Origin: Opitutia bacterium
GTDB lineage: Bacteria; Verrucomicrobiota; Verrucomicrobiia; Opitutales; Opitutaceae
NCBI GenBank assembly: GCA_947475065.1
Contig: CANJLB010000013.1
Span: 30,300-94,299 of the forward strand
DNA: 64,000 bases
Direction: 5' to 3'
Shown here in pieces: positions 1 through 9,419 of the stretch (position 1 is the first letter of the stretch; each line of letters begins with the position of its first letter). The notes below the pieces were generated by a model. It had not been told where the DNA came from and ran no database searches. It saw only the letters and a list, made by a program, of their open reading frames with translations. Made by a program: the position numbers and the translations under genes.

Positions 1-2436
1 GACGCTCAGGCTGGCCTGCAGTGCGCGGGCGGAGTTGGTTTGTTGACCCATCACCCGGGCGGCCTGCAGGCGCGTCTGGCAGCGGAGCAGTTCGTCGGTC
101 GCGATGTCGCCGGCCGCCACCCGGGCGATCTCGGCGTCGAGTTCGGCGAGCACCGCATTTTCCTGGCCCGGCGCGGTGCCGGCATAGAAGTAAAACATCC
201 CCGTGGCCGATCCGGTCACACGCGTCGCGCGGACAAAATACGCCAGCCCCTTCTCCTCGCGCACGCGCTCGAACAAACGTGACGACATACCGCTGAACAG
301 CTCGTCGGCCACCTCACCGACGTAAAAATCCTCGTCGAGGACGCCCGGACCAGGGAAGGCTTGGAAGACTACGGCCTGCTCCCGGGGTTCTTGTTCGACG
401 AAATCGCCGGCGTTGGCGGGGAGCGACAGACCCGAAACCCGGCCGGAGCCCGGCACAAGAGCGGAGGGGCCGGTCGGGAGTTTGGCGAGGAGGGCACGGA
501 GCTTGGGCTTGAGTACATGCGGGTCGAAGTCACCGGCGACAACAAGGATCACATTGCCCGCCACGCCAAGGCGACGCCAGAGTGCGGCGATATCGGCGGG
601 GGTGAGCGCGGTCAGGCCAGGGATGTCGCCGTGCGCATCAAGCGCGAGCGGGTGCGCACCGAAAAATCTTTGGCGAACATGTTTCCGGCCCAGCTCGACG
701 ACATCATCCTCCTGCTCCTTCAGGCCGGCGATCTGCGCATCGCGCTCGATCTCAAAGGACTCCCGCGTAAAAGCGGGCGCGAGCAGCGCCGCTTCGATCA
801 GCGCGAGCGCGCGGCCCACGTCACCTGGCAGCACTTCGGCGGCGAAGCCAAGGCTGTTGTTGCCCGCAAAGGGATAGAAACTGCCGCCCACTTCCTCGAT
901 GAAGTGCGCGACCTCGGCGGCGGTGCGGCGGCGGGTGTCGCGCGTGAGCAGCGTCGCCATCAGCGCACACGCCCCACGCCGTCCGGAGGGGTCTTGCAGC
1001 GGACCACCCGCACAGACAAGACGGAGGTGGAGGTTGGGCAGACGCGAGTCGCGCTGAAGAAGCAGGCGCGCGCCGTTGGGGAGCTTTTCCTCGGAGAAAT
1101 CAGGCGAGGCGGCCGCAGCGGTGACGACCATGGCCGCGGCGGGACGCACAGCGGAGGGATTGAGGGAGATTGCCGTGAGCGTGGTGGGCGCGAGGTAATT
1201 GCGGAGAACCCGGCGGAGCGCGGCACCGGTCACGTGGCAGAGACGCTGGAACCATGCCTCGCCAAAGTTGAGATCGCCGGCAACGACCTCGGCCACACCC
1301 AGGCGCGCAGCAAGGCCGCCCATGGTCTTGCGCGTGTTGACCTCGTCCACGACGGACTGCCGGATGGCCTTGCGGATTTGCGCGGGAGCAAAACCTCGCG
1401 TGGCGGCGCGGGCCAGCTCGCGGTGAATGGCGGCGCTGGCCGACGCATGTTTGGCCGGATCACAGGCAAAGGATATGTAGAACAAGCCCTGTCCGCCGGG
1501 GCTCCAGCAGGTGGCGTCGATGTGGTGAACGAGGCGGGCTTTCTCCCGGACGGCCTGCCAGAGCACGGAGCTGTCGCCACGGCCAAGGAGCGCCGCGAGC
1601 AGGTCGAGCGCGGGCGCGTCGGCGTGCGTGATGCCGGGGACGGGCCAGGCGAGGCCCGCCCGGGTGAGTTCGACGTCCTCGAACAGGTGACACGCGCGCG
1701 GGGCGAGTTGCGCCGGCTCGGCCGGAATGAAGACGGGCGCGAGGCGCGTGCGGGGCGTGGGGCCGAAATGTTTTTCCACATCGGCCAACACGGCGGCGGG
1801 ATCCACGTCGCCTGCCACGACGACGACAAGGTTGGCAGGCACGTAGCGCGAGCGGTAGTAGGTGATCAGATCCTCGCGGGTGAGCACCGAAAACACGTCC
1901 CGGTGCCCGATGATCGGATGGCGGTACGGATGCTCGCGAAAGGCGGTGGCAAAGAGCGATTCGGCGAGGCGGTTGTCGGGGTCGTCGCGCGTCATGGCGA
2001 TTTCGCGCAGGATGACGTCGCGTTCCTTGACGAATTCGTCCACAGGCAGCGTGGAGCAGAGCGTGATGTCGGCGAGCACGTCGAGCGCGAGGCCAGTGTG
2101 TGCGGCGGGCAGGTCAATGTAATAGACAGTGCGATCGAAGGTCGTGTAGGCGTTAATCTGGCCGCCGTGCGCCTGCACGGTCGCGGAAATCTCGCGGCCC
2201 GCGCGTCGCGGGGTGCCCTTGAACATCATGTGCTCGAGAAAATGAGAGAGGCCGGCGCCGAGCTGCGCGTCCTCGTGCATGCTGCCGGTTTTGACCCAGA
2301 CCTGCACGGCTGAGACCGGCGCGGCACGGGAGGGCTGCACGAGCAGCGTGAGGCCGTTGGGCAGGACATGGCGCGTGATGGGCTCGCGCCAGAAGGTTTG
2401 GAGCAGGCGCAGGTCGGCAGCGGCGGAATTGGGCAT
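1..2436 (-). CDS. M16 family zinc metallopeptidase (two-domain, C-terminus beyond window)
   Basis: The minus-strand frame is open for 812 codons from an ATG at 2436 to the left edge, so the C-terminus is missing. Near the N-terminus it carries the inverted zinc motif HFLEH (H65, E68, H69) inside GLSHFLEHMMFKGT, the hallmark of the pitrilysin/insulinase M16 family. The glutamate expected about 75 residues later falls in RLAESLF. A second M16-like half follows (REEKGLAYFVRA near the edge), normally catalytically inactive and part of the substrate chamber. It probably degrades peptides in the periplasm or cytoplasm. No signal peptide is obvious. The family call is firm; the substrate is unknown. 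Confidence 0.9.
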   Translation of the reverse strand, partial: MPNSAAADLRLLQTFWREPITRHVLPNGLTLLVQPSRAAPVSAVQVWVKTGSMHEDAQLGAGLSHFLEHMMFKGTPRRAGREISATVQAHGGQINAYTTFDRTVYYIDLPAAHTGLALDVLADITLCSTLPVDEFVKERDVILREIAMTRDDPDNRLAESLFATAFREHPYRHPIIGHRDVFSVLTREDLITYYRSRYVPANLVVVVAGDVDPAAVLADVEKHFGPTPRTRLAPVFIPAEPAQLAPRACHLFEDVELTRAGLAWPVPGITHADAPALDLLAALLGRGDSSVLWQAVREKARLVHHIDATCWSPGGQGLFYISFACDPAKHASASAAIHRELARAATRGFAPAQIRKAIRQSVVDEVNTRKTMGGLAARLGVAEVVAGDLNFGEAWFQRLCHVTGAALRRVLRNYLAPTTLTAISLNPSAVRPAAAMVVTAAAASPDFSEEKLPNGARLLLQRDSRLPNLHLRLVCAGGPLQDPSGRRGACALMATLLTRDTRRRTAAEVAHFIEEVGGSFYPFAGNNSLGFAAEVLPGDVGRALALIEAALLAPAFTRESFEIERDAQIAGLKEQEDDVVELGRKHVRQRFFGAHPLALDAHGDIPGLTALTPADIAALWRRLGVAGNVILVVAGDFDPHVLKPKLRALLAKLPTGPSALVPGSGRVSGLSLPANAGDFVEQEPREQAVVFQAFPGPGVLDEDFYVGEVADELFSGMSSRLFERVREEKGLAYFVRATRVTGSATGMFYFYAGTAPGQENAVLAELDAEIARVAAGDIATDELLRCQTRLQAARVMGQQTNSARALQASLSV

Positions 2437-2515
2437 GAAATAAATCGGACGATCGAAAGGTCTTGAAGTTTTAAGGTCGCAAAGTCGCAGGTGCTGGCCG
2501 GGCGCGGCGCGGGGT

Positions 2516-2962
2516 TTATGCCGGTTCGGGCGCGGCAGAGGAGGCCGAAGGGGGGGCGGCGGGCGGCGGGCGCTGCGGCAGGAAAGGTTTCACAAACGCA
2601 TCGGTGAAATCGTAGATGTCCGAAAAATCTTCGCGCCGGTCGGTGTCGGTTTTTTTGAACCAGCTTTCGCCCGTCAGCCGGTATTCAATCAGGTTGAAAA
2701 CGATCTCACCAAAGTCGGTGCAGCGGCGCACCCCCCAGGCATTGAGCACTGTCTGGGCGAGCGGGCCGAACTGGTCGAGTGCGTGGGCACGCAGTCCTTG
2801 GAGCAACTCAGGGCCGGCCACGTGCTCGTCCTTTTTTTTTCGCAACGCCTTCATCGTCGCCTTGAGTCCTTCGTCCACAAACGCGTAGGCCTTACGGTCG
2901 TAGCGCGCATCCTCCTTGAGGATGAGGTCCACGATCGCGTCAAATTTGTCAGGTTCGGGCAT
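2516..2962 (-). CDS. Conserved Verrucomicrobia/Planctomycete small protein (Minf_1886-like)
   Basis: This 148-aa protein has the pattern FDAIVDLILKEDARYDRKAYAFV, then a GLRAHALDQFG segment and WGVRRCTDFGEIVFNLIE. I recognise these as the conserved uncharacterised family found in Verrucomicrobia and Planctomycetes (TIGR04138 type). The function is unknown. The start was placed at the ATG at 2962 because homologues as I recall them begin just before the FD-x-IVDLILKED block. An upstream ATG at 3025 would add 21 residues that do not resemble the family. The C-terminus is a Pro/Ala-rich tail. It lies upstream of the M16 peptidase in the same orientation, with a 79-nt gap. Confidence 0.8.
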   Translation of the reverse strand: MPEPDKFDAIVDLILKEDARYDRKAYAFVDEGLKATMKALRKKKDEHVAGPELLQGLRAHALDQFGPLAQTVLNAWGVRRCTDFGEIVFNLIEYRLTGESWFKKTDTDRREDFSDIYDFTDAFVKPFLPQRPPPAAPPSASSAAPEPA

Positions 2963-3165
2963 GGCGGGTGACAAACTGAACAGTCCGTCCGGTTTCGCGC
3001 AATCTCCAAACCTCATGCTGACCAATGGCAGGTCCTTGCCATACAGGCCGCCGCAATGAACCCTCCCCCGGGCAAGCCCCGGGGTATCACGGAAAGGGGC
3101 TTCGCCCCGATGACAGCGGCGGCATCCATCTCCACCCCAGGGTAGCGGAGAATTGCGCCGTCCTG

Positions 3166-3182
3166 ATTAAATGCAATTTAAT
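3166..3182. promoter_or_regulatory. AT-rich dyad upstream of the Fur-like gene
   Basis: ATTAAAT-GCA-ATTTAAT is a perfect 7-3-7 inverted repeat 67 nt before the fur-like start codon, in an AT-rich patch within GC-rich DNA. Its size and composition resemble Fur/PerR/Zur-type operators. Binding is inferred only from form and position. Confidence 0.4.
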
Positions 3183-3212
3183 GGCGTTTTTAATGATTCC
3201 CTTTTGCTTTTA

Positions 3213-3229
3213 TGCTCACAGTATGAGCA
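3213..3229. promoter_or_regulatory. Second dyad upstream of the Fur-like gene
   Basis: TGCTCA-N5-TGAGCA is a perfect 6-5-6 inverted repeat that ends 7 nt before the AAGGAG ribosome binding site (3237-3242) of the Fur-like gene. It sits where it could overlap the promoter or transcript start, so autoregulation is plausible but inferred. Confidence 0.45.
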
Positions 3230-3248
3230 CAAATACAAGGAGTCCGTA

Positions 3249-3800
3249 ATGATCGCATCAACGCAGACCAACCATCCCATCGCCGAAAGCAAGGGTGCCG
3301 TCAAAACCGGCGACCCCGTCGAGCGGGCATGTGCCCGCCTGCGTACGGCCGGTCTGCGGATCACCCAACCGCGCATCGCCATTTTGCAAGCGTTGGCCAA
3401 CCGGGCCAAACCTGCATCCATCGAACAACTTCACGAGGATCTCGCCCACACGTCGTGCGATCTGGTCACCGTCTATCGCTGCCTCGCGGCGTTTCAGGAG
3501 CTGGGGCTCGTGCGACGCTGCTATTTTGAAAACGGCACGAGCCTCTACCAACTGAGCCTCGAAGGCGAGCCAGTCTATCATGTCGTGACCCGTGAGGGCA
3601 ACGTGGCCGAGCAAATTGATCCCAAGCTCGCCGCCGAGATCAATCTCGTGGCCACTAAAGTCGAGGCGGGCCTCAAGGCGCAGGGCTACACGGGCGTCTC
3701 GCACCTCGTGGAGTTCTTCGCCAACGCCCCGAGAGCCGGACAGTCTGCCGCACATCCCCGCACGACTTCGCCCGTGCCGGCAACGAACGTGCATCCCTGA
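3249..3800 (+). CDS. Fur-family transcriptional regulator, atypical metal sites
   Basis: This 183-aa protein has the Fur-family winged helix: residues 25-90 include RLRTAGLRITQPRIAILQAL and the recognition segment SCDLVTVYRCLAAFQELGLV. The ATG at 3249 has a good Shine-Dalgarno (AAGGAG, 6-nt spacer), unlike most genes here. The dimerisation half is odd. The usual HHHxxC..CG segment is replaced by a stretch around YHVVTREGNVAEQ (H111 only), and neither CxxC pair is present. A C-terminal SHLVEFF resembles the usual end of the fold and is followed by a Pro/Thr-rich tail. It may respond to a different cue or bind metal differently. Two dyads upstream suggest autoregulation. Confidence 0.85.
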   Translation: MIASTQTNHPIAESKGAVKTGDPVERACARLRTAGLRITQPRIAILQALANRAKPASIEQLHEDLAHTSCDLVTVYRCLAAFQELGLVRRCYFENGTSLYQLSLEGEPVYHVVTREGNVAEQIDPKLAAEINLVATKVEAGLKAQGYTGVSHLVEFFANAPRAGQSAAHPRTTSPVPATNVHP

Positions 3801-3870
3801 GTGTTTGGGTGAAAGCGGGAGCGGCGGGGCGGGCTCATTGCTTGTGTGCGGTTGATTCGCCGGCCATAGG

Positions 3871-5130
3871 TCATGGCAGGTCCGACATATCTTCTGCTGC
3901 GTACTCCGCCCGCACCGTTGGGTCGGTCTCCGCCCGGCGGGCGATGACCATCCGCCCGCCCTCGCCCAGACGGAAAGCCGCCCACACAGCGTGGGCACGC
4001 ACGATCGGCAACGGATGCGCCACCAGTGTGAGGACGGCATCGCGGCATTCGTCCGCCCCGGTGTTGGCCGCGACGATGCAGGCGTTGCGGAGCAGGCCGG
4101 AAAGCTTGAGGCGTTTGATCGCCGTGCCGCGGAAAACTTCCGCAAAGCGGGCAGGCGTCAGCTCCAAAATTTCCCGCAACGTGAGCGCCGCGATTCCGCC
4201 GCGCACGTCGAGCAACACGCGCCGGCCCGCTGCGGCAAAGCGGTTCCACGGACAAACCTCCAGGCACACGTCGCAGCCATAGATACGGCGGCCAATGCCT
4301 GCACGCAATTCGCGCGGGATGACACCGCGGTTCTCAATCGTCTGGAAGGAGACGCAGCGCCGCGCGTCCACCACGCCGGGCGCGGCAAACGCCTGCGTCG
4401 GACACGCGTCCAGACAGCGCGTGCATTTGCCGCACAGCAGGCCGACCCGGCCTCCGCCCTTTTGCTTCCGCCCCATCGCCCTTTGAGATTTTTCCAGCAG
4501 CGGCCCGTCGGCGTCAAACTCCAGCGTCGTGACAATCGCCGCAAGCAGCAGCCAGTTGCCATGTGTCCGCGAGATGAGCATCGCGTTTTTCCCGAAAAAC
4601 CCCAGCCCGGCCCGCTCCGCCCAGCCGCGCTCTAACACCGGTCCGGCATCAACGTAATAGCGGTAGTCCGTTGGGGCCGCGCCCGCGATTTCTTCCAACA
4701 CGCGTCCGGCGGCCACTAACGCCGGCTTAAGCGAATCGTGATAGTCGGCATGCAGCGCGTAACGCGCCCAGTCCGGCCGTGCCGACGCGGCCGATTTTAC
4801 CGGGGACGTGGCGCACTCCACAGCCTGCGGGCTGACTTCACTCCCCGCTCTTCCGGCGCCCGGTTGGGCCTCCGCCCTCGATTCTGGGCCCCAATAGTTC
4901 ACCCCCAGCACGATCATCGTGCGTGCAGACGGAAGCACGAGACCTGGATCCGCGCGCTTTTCGGCTGTGCGTTCCATCCATGCCATGTCGGCATGCTGCC
5001 CGGCGGCGAGCCATGCCCGCAACGCCGTCTTGTTTGCATCCATGCCTTCCCCGTTGACACGCGCGAACCGCACCTCGTCAAACCCAAGCGCGTGCAACCG
5101 CGCACGCACGGCTTCACGGTCAGCGGCCAT
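3871..5130 (-). CDS. queG: Epoxyqueuosine reductase QueG
   Basis: QueG carries out the last step of queuosine synthesis, reducing epoxyqueuosine in tRNA with cobalamin and two [4Fe-4S] clusters. The 419-aa product has the N-terminal DUF1730 domain, the VDAGPVLER motif containing the catalytic aspartate, and two ferredoxin clusters: CGKCTRCLDACP and CDVCLEVCPWNRF. A HEAT-like C-terminus follows (PLPIVRAHAVWAAFRLG). An insertion of about 30 residues rich in Ala, Ser and Pro lies after NYWGPES. The ATG at 5130 overlaps the end of aroK by 11 nt, which argues for translational coupling; longer in-frame starts would run deep into aroK. Confidence 0.92.
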   Translation of the reverse strand: MAADREAVRARLHALGFDEVRFARVNGEGMDANKTALRAWLAAGQHADMAWMERTAEKRADPGLVLPSARTMIVLGVNYWGPESRAEAQPGAGRAGSEVSPQAVECATSPVKSAASARPDWARYALHADYHDSLKPALVAAGRVLEEIAGAAPTDYRYYVDAGPVLERGWAERAGLGFFGKNAMLISRTHGNWLLLAAIVTTLEFDADGPLLEKSQRAMGRKQKGGGRVGLLCGKCTRCLDACPTQAFAAPGVVDARRCVSFQTIENRGVIPRELRAGIGRRIYGCDVCLEVCPWNRFAAAGRRVLLDVRGGIAALTLREILELTPARFAEVFRGTAIKRLKLSGLLRNACIVAANTGADECRDAVLTLVAHPLPIVRAHAVWAAFRLGEGGRMVIARRAETDPTVRAEYAAEDMSDLP

Positions 5131-5686
5131 GCAGTTGTTTCCCCGCCTTCGGCCGGCCATGCTCCCGCGCCTCCTGCCCATAGGCGCGGAGGACATGCTG
5201 TACCACGTCAGCCTGCGAACGACCGTCGGTGAGGATGACGCTGCCCGCCCGCCGGTAGATGGGTTCGCGTTGGGCATAAAGGGTGCGAATGCGCTCCGCC
5301 GGATCGGCGGTGTCGAGCAGCGGACGATGACGGCTGCCCTGGGTGCGGCGCAAAATCGTCTCGAGCGAAGCCTGCAGGCAAATGATGACCCCCTTGGTTT
5401 TCAGCAGCTCCAGCATTCCCGGCTGCACCACCAGCCCGCCGCCGCAGGAAACGACTTGCCGTGTCGCCGGATGTCCGTCCGTGATGAACGCGCGCTCCAT
5501 CGTGCGAAAGGCCGGTTCGCCCTGCTCTGCAAAGATTTCCGCGACCGTCCGTTTTTGCTGTCGTTCGATTTCATGATCGCTGTCGAGAAACGCGAAGCCC
5601 AGCCGCAGTGCCACCGTGCGGCCCACGGTCGTTTTGCCCGTGCCCATGAAGCCCACAAGATAGAGATTGGTTTCGAGGTGCGGCAT
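5120..5686 (-). CDS. aroK: Shikimate kinase
   Basis: This 188-aa protein phosphorylates shikimate in aromatic amino acid synthesis. It shows the P-loop GFMGTGKT (residues 12-19), the substrate-binding region DSDHEIE, the conserved arginine in AFRTMER, the CGGGLV motif and a lid arginine in SRHRPLL. The length is normal for the family with a short extra C-terminus. The last 11 nt overlap the start of queG downstream, so the two are probably one transcription unit. Confidence 0.93.
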   Translation of the reverse strand: MPHLETNLYLVGFMGTGKTTVGRTVALRLGFAFLDSDHEIERQQKRTVAEIFAEQGEPAFRTMERAFITDGHPATRQVVSCGGGLVVQPGMLELLKTKGVIICLQASLETILRRTQGSRHRPLLDTADPAERIRTLYAQREPIYRRAGSVILTDGRSQADVVQHVLRAYGQEAREHGRPKAGKQLHGR

Positions 5687-5803
5687 CGCCTGGATTTGTT
5701 AGCTGGGCGCCCAACCATTGCCAAACATGAAAACATGCTGCGTGCTGACATCGGGGCCTCAGCTCGCGGCCGGACGGAACTGATAACCACCTAGATCACT
5801 CGG

Positions 5804-6502
5804 TCAGTCGTCATTTCGCCGTCCGCCGCTGAAAATCATCAACAGGTGCAGCAGCTGTCCCAACACGCTGACAAACGCCGCCACATATGTCAGCGCGGCC
5901 GCGTCCAGAGTCTCGTTCACTCCCGGCATTTCGTCCGGTTCCACGATGCCGAGCCGCACGAGCTGTGCCTTGGCCCGGCGCGTCGCATCGAATTCCACCG
6001 GCAGCGTCACCAGTTGGAAAAATACCATCACCAGCAGCGCGCCGATCGCCAGCTTCAGCATCAGCCCTCCCATACCGCCGGCCAGATAAAAGCCGAAGCC
6101 CATCACCACAAAAATGATGGGCGAGGCGATCTGCACCATTGGCACCAAGGCCTGGCGCAGCCTCAGCATGGCGTAGCCGGCCTTGTGCTGGATGGCGTGG
6201 CCGGCTTCATGCGCGGCGACGCCGACCGCCGCCAGACTGCTGCCCCGGTAGCTGGCGGAGGACAGCGCGAGCTGCTTCATGCCGGGGTTGTAATGGTCAC
6301 TCAAGGTGCCCGGCACCTCGATGATCTCGACGTCGGTGATGCCGGCGGAGCGCATGACGGCCGCCGCGGTCTCATGCCCGGTGAGGCCCCGACGTGACCG
6401 GACCTGCAGGTTCTTCTGATAAGCGGAGCTCACGCGCATCTGCGCATAGAAGCCGAGCAAGAGTGGACCGGCGATGAGGATGAGGAAGAGGGTCAGATTC
6501 AT
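5804..6502 (-). CDS. Membrane zinc metallopeptidase, YugP type
   Basis: This 232-aa protein belongs to the zinc-dependent neutral membrane protease family (YugP-like, PF04298). Visible features are an N-terminal membrane helix (residues 3-20), HEAGH at 98-102 as the zinc/catalytic motif, and two further hydrophobic segments after it (about 118-165). The family is widespread but its physiological substrate is poorly known. The ATG at 6502 gives the typical N-terminus MNLTLFLILIAGPLLLG; longer frames upstream look non-coding. Confidence 0.88.
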   Translation of the reverse strand: MNLTLFLILIAGPLLLGFYAQMRVSSAYQKNLQVRSRRGLTGHETAAAVMRSAGITDVEIIEVPGTLSDHYNPGMKQLALSSASYRGSSLAAVGVAAHEAGHAIQHKAGYAMLRLRQALVPMVQIASPIIFVVMGFGFYLAGGMGGLMLKLAIGALLVMVFFQLVTLPVEFDATRRAKAQLVRLGIVEPDEMPGVNETLDAAALTYVAAFVSVLGQLLHLLMIFSGGRRNDD

Positions 6503-6685
6503 GGCAAATAGAGGGAGCAGAATGCGGCGGCGTGGTGGGCGGAAACGCGGCGATAAAATTCGCCTCGTCCCGCAGGACACGTTACGGAGACTCCAGATTT
6601 TTCCAGTGAAAAACAAGCCGTTGGAAACAACCCGCCGGTTTCCAATCCTGCCCCCGCCCGCATAATCCGGCTTGGCTGGCGGCCG

Positions 6686-7255
6686 ATGGCACGGCAAGCT
6701 CGATCGATGGACGAAACTCCCGCCCGCATCGAGGTCCGGCTGCGCGAGCTGGCGCAGCTTTTTAACTCGATGGATCCGTCGCCCTTTCACGAGCGCGATC
6801 TCGACGCCGACGCCGAGGAGTTTATTGTCTCGTGGGCCCGCGAACACGCGACGCACCGTGAGCTGGAGCTGCTCATCCACCTGGCCGAGGTGCCGCCGGC
6901 GGACCGTGGGCCCGGCACGGGCGACGCCGTGCGACATTATTTCCTGGCGCGCGCCGAGCTGAAGCACCGGGAGTTCCGCCGGCTCATGCGGCAGGGCCGT
7001 TTCAGCCTCGGCGTCGGACTGGCGTTTCTCGTCTGCTGTCTGGCGCTCGGCGCGCTAACGGGCGGAATCGTCGCCGCGCATGGCCATCCCACGGCGGCGG
7101 ACATCCTGAAGGAAAGCCTGACCATCGGCGGGTGGGTGGCGATGTGGCGACCGCTGGAAATTTACCTCTATGAGTGGTGGCCACTACGCGACGAATGGCG
7201 GCTGCTGGAGCGGCTCGCGCGCATGCGCGTGACGTTGCTGCTGCCGGCAGCGTGA
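6686..7255 (+). CDS. Conserved membrane protein of unknown function
   Basis: This 189-aa protein begins with a conserved block around LFNSMDPSPFHERDLD and AEEFIVSWARE, then has a membrane helix (about residues 107-130, GVGLAFLVCCLALGALTGG). A second weaker hydrophobic segment precedes the conserved PLEIYLYEWWPLRDEW. I recognise this as a widespread uncharacterised family. The start is uncertain: ATG 6686 or ATG 6707, neither with a ribosome binding site. It converges with the transglutaminase gene downstream (13-nt gap). Confidence 0.75.
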   Translation: MARQARSMDETPARIEVRLRELAQLFNSMDPSPFHERDLDADAEEFIVSWAREHATHRELELLIHLAEVPPADRGPGTGDAVRHYFLARAELKHREFRRLMRQGRFSLGVGLAFLVCCLALGALTGGIVAAHGHPTAADILKESLTIGGWVAMWRPLEIYLYEWWPLRDEWRLLERLARMRVTLLLPAA

Positions 7256-7268
7256 GCCGACGGTCGTC

Positions 7269-9419
7269 TCACCTACGCGCCCCGCGGCGGATGCGGCGAG
7301 CGGCGCGGAAAACTTCCGCCGGTTTCGGCCACGTTACCACCGCGCCAAAGCGCAGCCGCTGCAATTGCCCGCGCACCACCACCGTCTCCCCCACCCCGCC
7401 CTGAGCCGCCAGCCGCGCCAGCCAGCGGCCCGCCTCACGACGAACGGGGTCGCCGCCACGCTGTGCCAGCCATATCAGCCGTCCGGTACGCCAACCCCGC
7501 GCGGCCAGCAGCACCAACGCGATCTCCAACGCGCCCCCGGCAAACCGCCGCCAGTCCCAAGGCTGCTGCAACCAAAGACGGATCTCGTCGCGTCTCCCCC
7601 GCAGCCAGTCCTTCAGATTGCGACCCCAGCCTTCCCAGACCTGCTGCAATACCGTGGCAAGCTGCTGCTGCGACTGCTGGTCGAAGTTCACGATCCGGCG
7701 ATACCAAATGACGCGCAGGCTCTCCAGCACACCGGACTTCCGGTCGGTGATCGCTGTCAGCACCGCTTCGCCCTTCATCGCGCTCGCATCGGTGCCAAAC
7801 AAATCCGCGCCCGGCGTCGGATCCACGCGCAGCCAGGTTTTGCTGGTCGCGTCGTAGATTTCGGCCCAGGCGTGCGCGTCGGAGTTGCGGACGACAAGAT
7901 TTTCGCTGCGGGGATTCCACGAGCCGCCCTTGAAGCCCACGACCATCCGCGCAGGAAATCCGGCGGCGCGCGCGAGCAGCACGAACGCGCCGGCGAAATA
8001 CTCGCAATGCCCCGGCTGAGTGCCGGCGAGCCAGCGCAGGATGGGATCGGCCGGCTTGTCATCGGCCGCGCGGTTGTCCACCTGCATCGCGTAGAGGTGG
8101 GCCCGCTGGAGCCAGCCGCTGCAGCGGCTGGCAAAAATCTTTGCATCCGTTGCCTCACCGATTTCCACCACCCAGCGCTGCAGCCAGTTTCCCGGCTCGC
8201 CGTTTTTTTCAAGCGGGGCCAGATTTTTTAAAGATATCGCCGAACCGGGGTCCAACTCGCCGATGGCCTGGTGCTCGAACTCCAGCCCTTCCAGCCGGTA
8301 GGCGAACATCTTCGCTGGCGGGCTTGCCAGCGCCACCACGCCCAGCTCCATGTTGGCCCGCAGCCCCTCCTGCGGCTCAGCGAGGGCGATTTGCCAGAAC
8401 GCCCCGGGCAGCGGGAGGTATTTGCTCGTGCCGGGCTCGAAGTAAAAGGTCCACGTCGGCGCCCCCGACGCCATGGGGACCGTGCCATTGAGATTGGTGA
8501 TGCGGGACTGGGACTGGACGCGCAGGCTCTCATCCATTATGTGCGACACCCTGAAAATGCCGCCAGCCACATACTGGTCGAGCACCAGCATCCGCCAGTA
8601 AAGCCTCGCCGGCACCTGCAAGTGGTCGGAAACATCCACCGTAAACGCAATGCCCGGGTCGCTCTGGATGTCGGTCACATCGCCGAGCTGCACGCGCTCG
8701 CTAAAACCAGTCTTGTCCTTGCCCTGCACCAGCCGGTTCAGGAACAGGCTGTTCTCAAACTCAAAGCGCGGCAGAAAGATAAACACCCCCGAAGACACCG
8801 CCACCAGCCCCATAAACAGACCTCCGCCGAACAGCACGACCGGCCAGTTGGCCACCGCGCGCACCCGCCGCGCCAGCATGATCCACTGCGCCTGCATCCA
8901 CTCCGGTGGAGGCGCGGCCGCTCCGCCCGCCGCGTCCGCCAGCGTGAGGATCAGCAGCAGCAGCAACGCACATGCCGTGAAGGCCATGAGTTGCAGCACA
9001 AACAACACCGACACCGACAGCACACCCGCCACGATCACCAAAAACAACCCGAGCACGATCACCTGCAGGTCATCGCGCCGCTGCCGTGCCGTCACCATCC
9101 GGTAGAGCAAAAGCATGAGCGTCAGTCGCACCAACGCGGGCAGCACGCGGGAGGGATCCAGCCGGCAGTCCGCCGCCGCCAGTGCCAGGATCACGGGAAA
9201 CGCCATCCGGTGCGCCCAGCCCGGCAACCGCGTGCTCCACTCCGGACGCCATAGCATCACCGGTGCCGCCACCGTGAGCGGCAGCAGCCAGCCCCATGCG
9301 CTGATGCCCATGCCCGGCACCGTCCATGCCGAGAGCGCCGCCAGCAGCGTGCCCAGCAGCCAGCGGAGCTGGTGCAGCTCGGCGAGGTTAAGCCGCGGCC
9401 GTTTTGATTCCGTCCACAT
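7269..9419 (-). CDS. Transglutaminase-like membrane protein (TgpA type)
   Basis: A roughly 716-aa protein with several N-terminal transmembrane helices (DUF3488 region), then a transglutaminase core with the Cys-His-Asp triad: cysteine in QPGHCEYFAG, histidine in SDAHAWAEI, aspartate in RVDPTPGADLF. A membrane segment and cytoplasmic tail follow. It is the third gene of a moxR-DUF58-tgpA operon, a common arrangement in which the AAA ATPase and DUF58 protein accompany an envelope transglutaminase or protease. The ATG at 9419 is preferred (32-nt overlap with the DUF58 gene); 9452 is an alternative. The role in the cell is unknown. Confidence 0.88.
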   Translation of the reverse strand: MWTESKRPRLNLAELHQLRWLLGTLLAALSAWTVPGMGISAWGWLLPLTVAAPVMLWRPEWSTRLPGWAHRMAFPVILALAAADCRLDPSRVLPALVRLTLMLLLYRMVTARQRRDDLQVIVLGLFLVIVAGVLSVSVLFVLQLMAFTACALLLLLILTLADAAGGAAAPPPEWMQAQWIMLARRVRAVANWPVVLFGGGLFMGLVAVSSGVFIFLPRFEFENSLFLNRLVQGKDKTGFSERVQLGDVTDIQSDPGIAFTVDVSDHLQVPARLYWRMLVLDQYVAGGIFRVSHIMDESLRVQSQSRITNLNGTVPMASGAPTWTFYFEPGTSKYLPLPGAFWQIALAEPQEGLRANMELGVVALASPPAKMFAYRLEGLEFEHQAIGELDPGSAISLKNLAPLEKNGEPGNWLQRWVVEIGEATDAKIFASRCSGWLQRAHLYAMQVDNRAADDKPADPILRWLAGTQPGHCEYFAGAFVLLARAAGFPARMVVGFKGGSWNPRSENLVVRNSDAHAWAEIYDATSKTWLRVDPTPGADLFGTDASAMKGEAVLTAITDRKSGVLESLRVIWYRRIVNFDQQSQQQLATVLQQVWEGWGRNLKDWLRGRRDEIRLWLQQPWDWRRFAGGALEIALVLLAARGWRTGRLIWLAQRGGDPVRREAGRWLARLAAQGGVGETVVVRGQLQRLRFGAVVTWPKPAEVFRAARRIRRGARR

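Noticed and set aside
361..2313. A 650-codon open frame on the plus strand
   Set aside because: It is antisense to the M16 peptidase whose HFLEH motif is in the minus frame; its translation is Arg/Gly-rich without motifs.
3061..3125. Hairpin GGGGC-TTC-GCCCC upstream of the Fur-like gene as a terminator
   Set aside because: There is a short GC stem but no T run on either strand, so terminator function is not supported.
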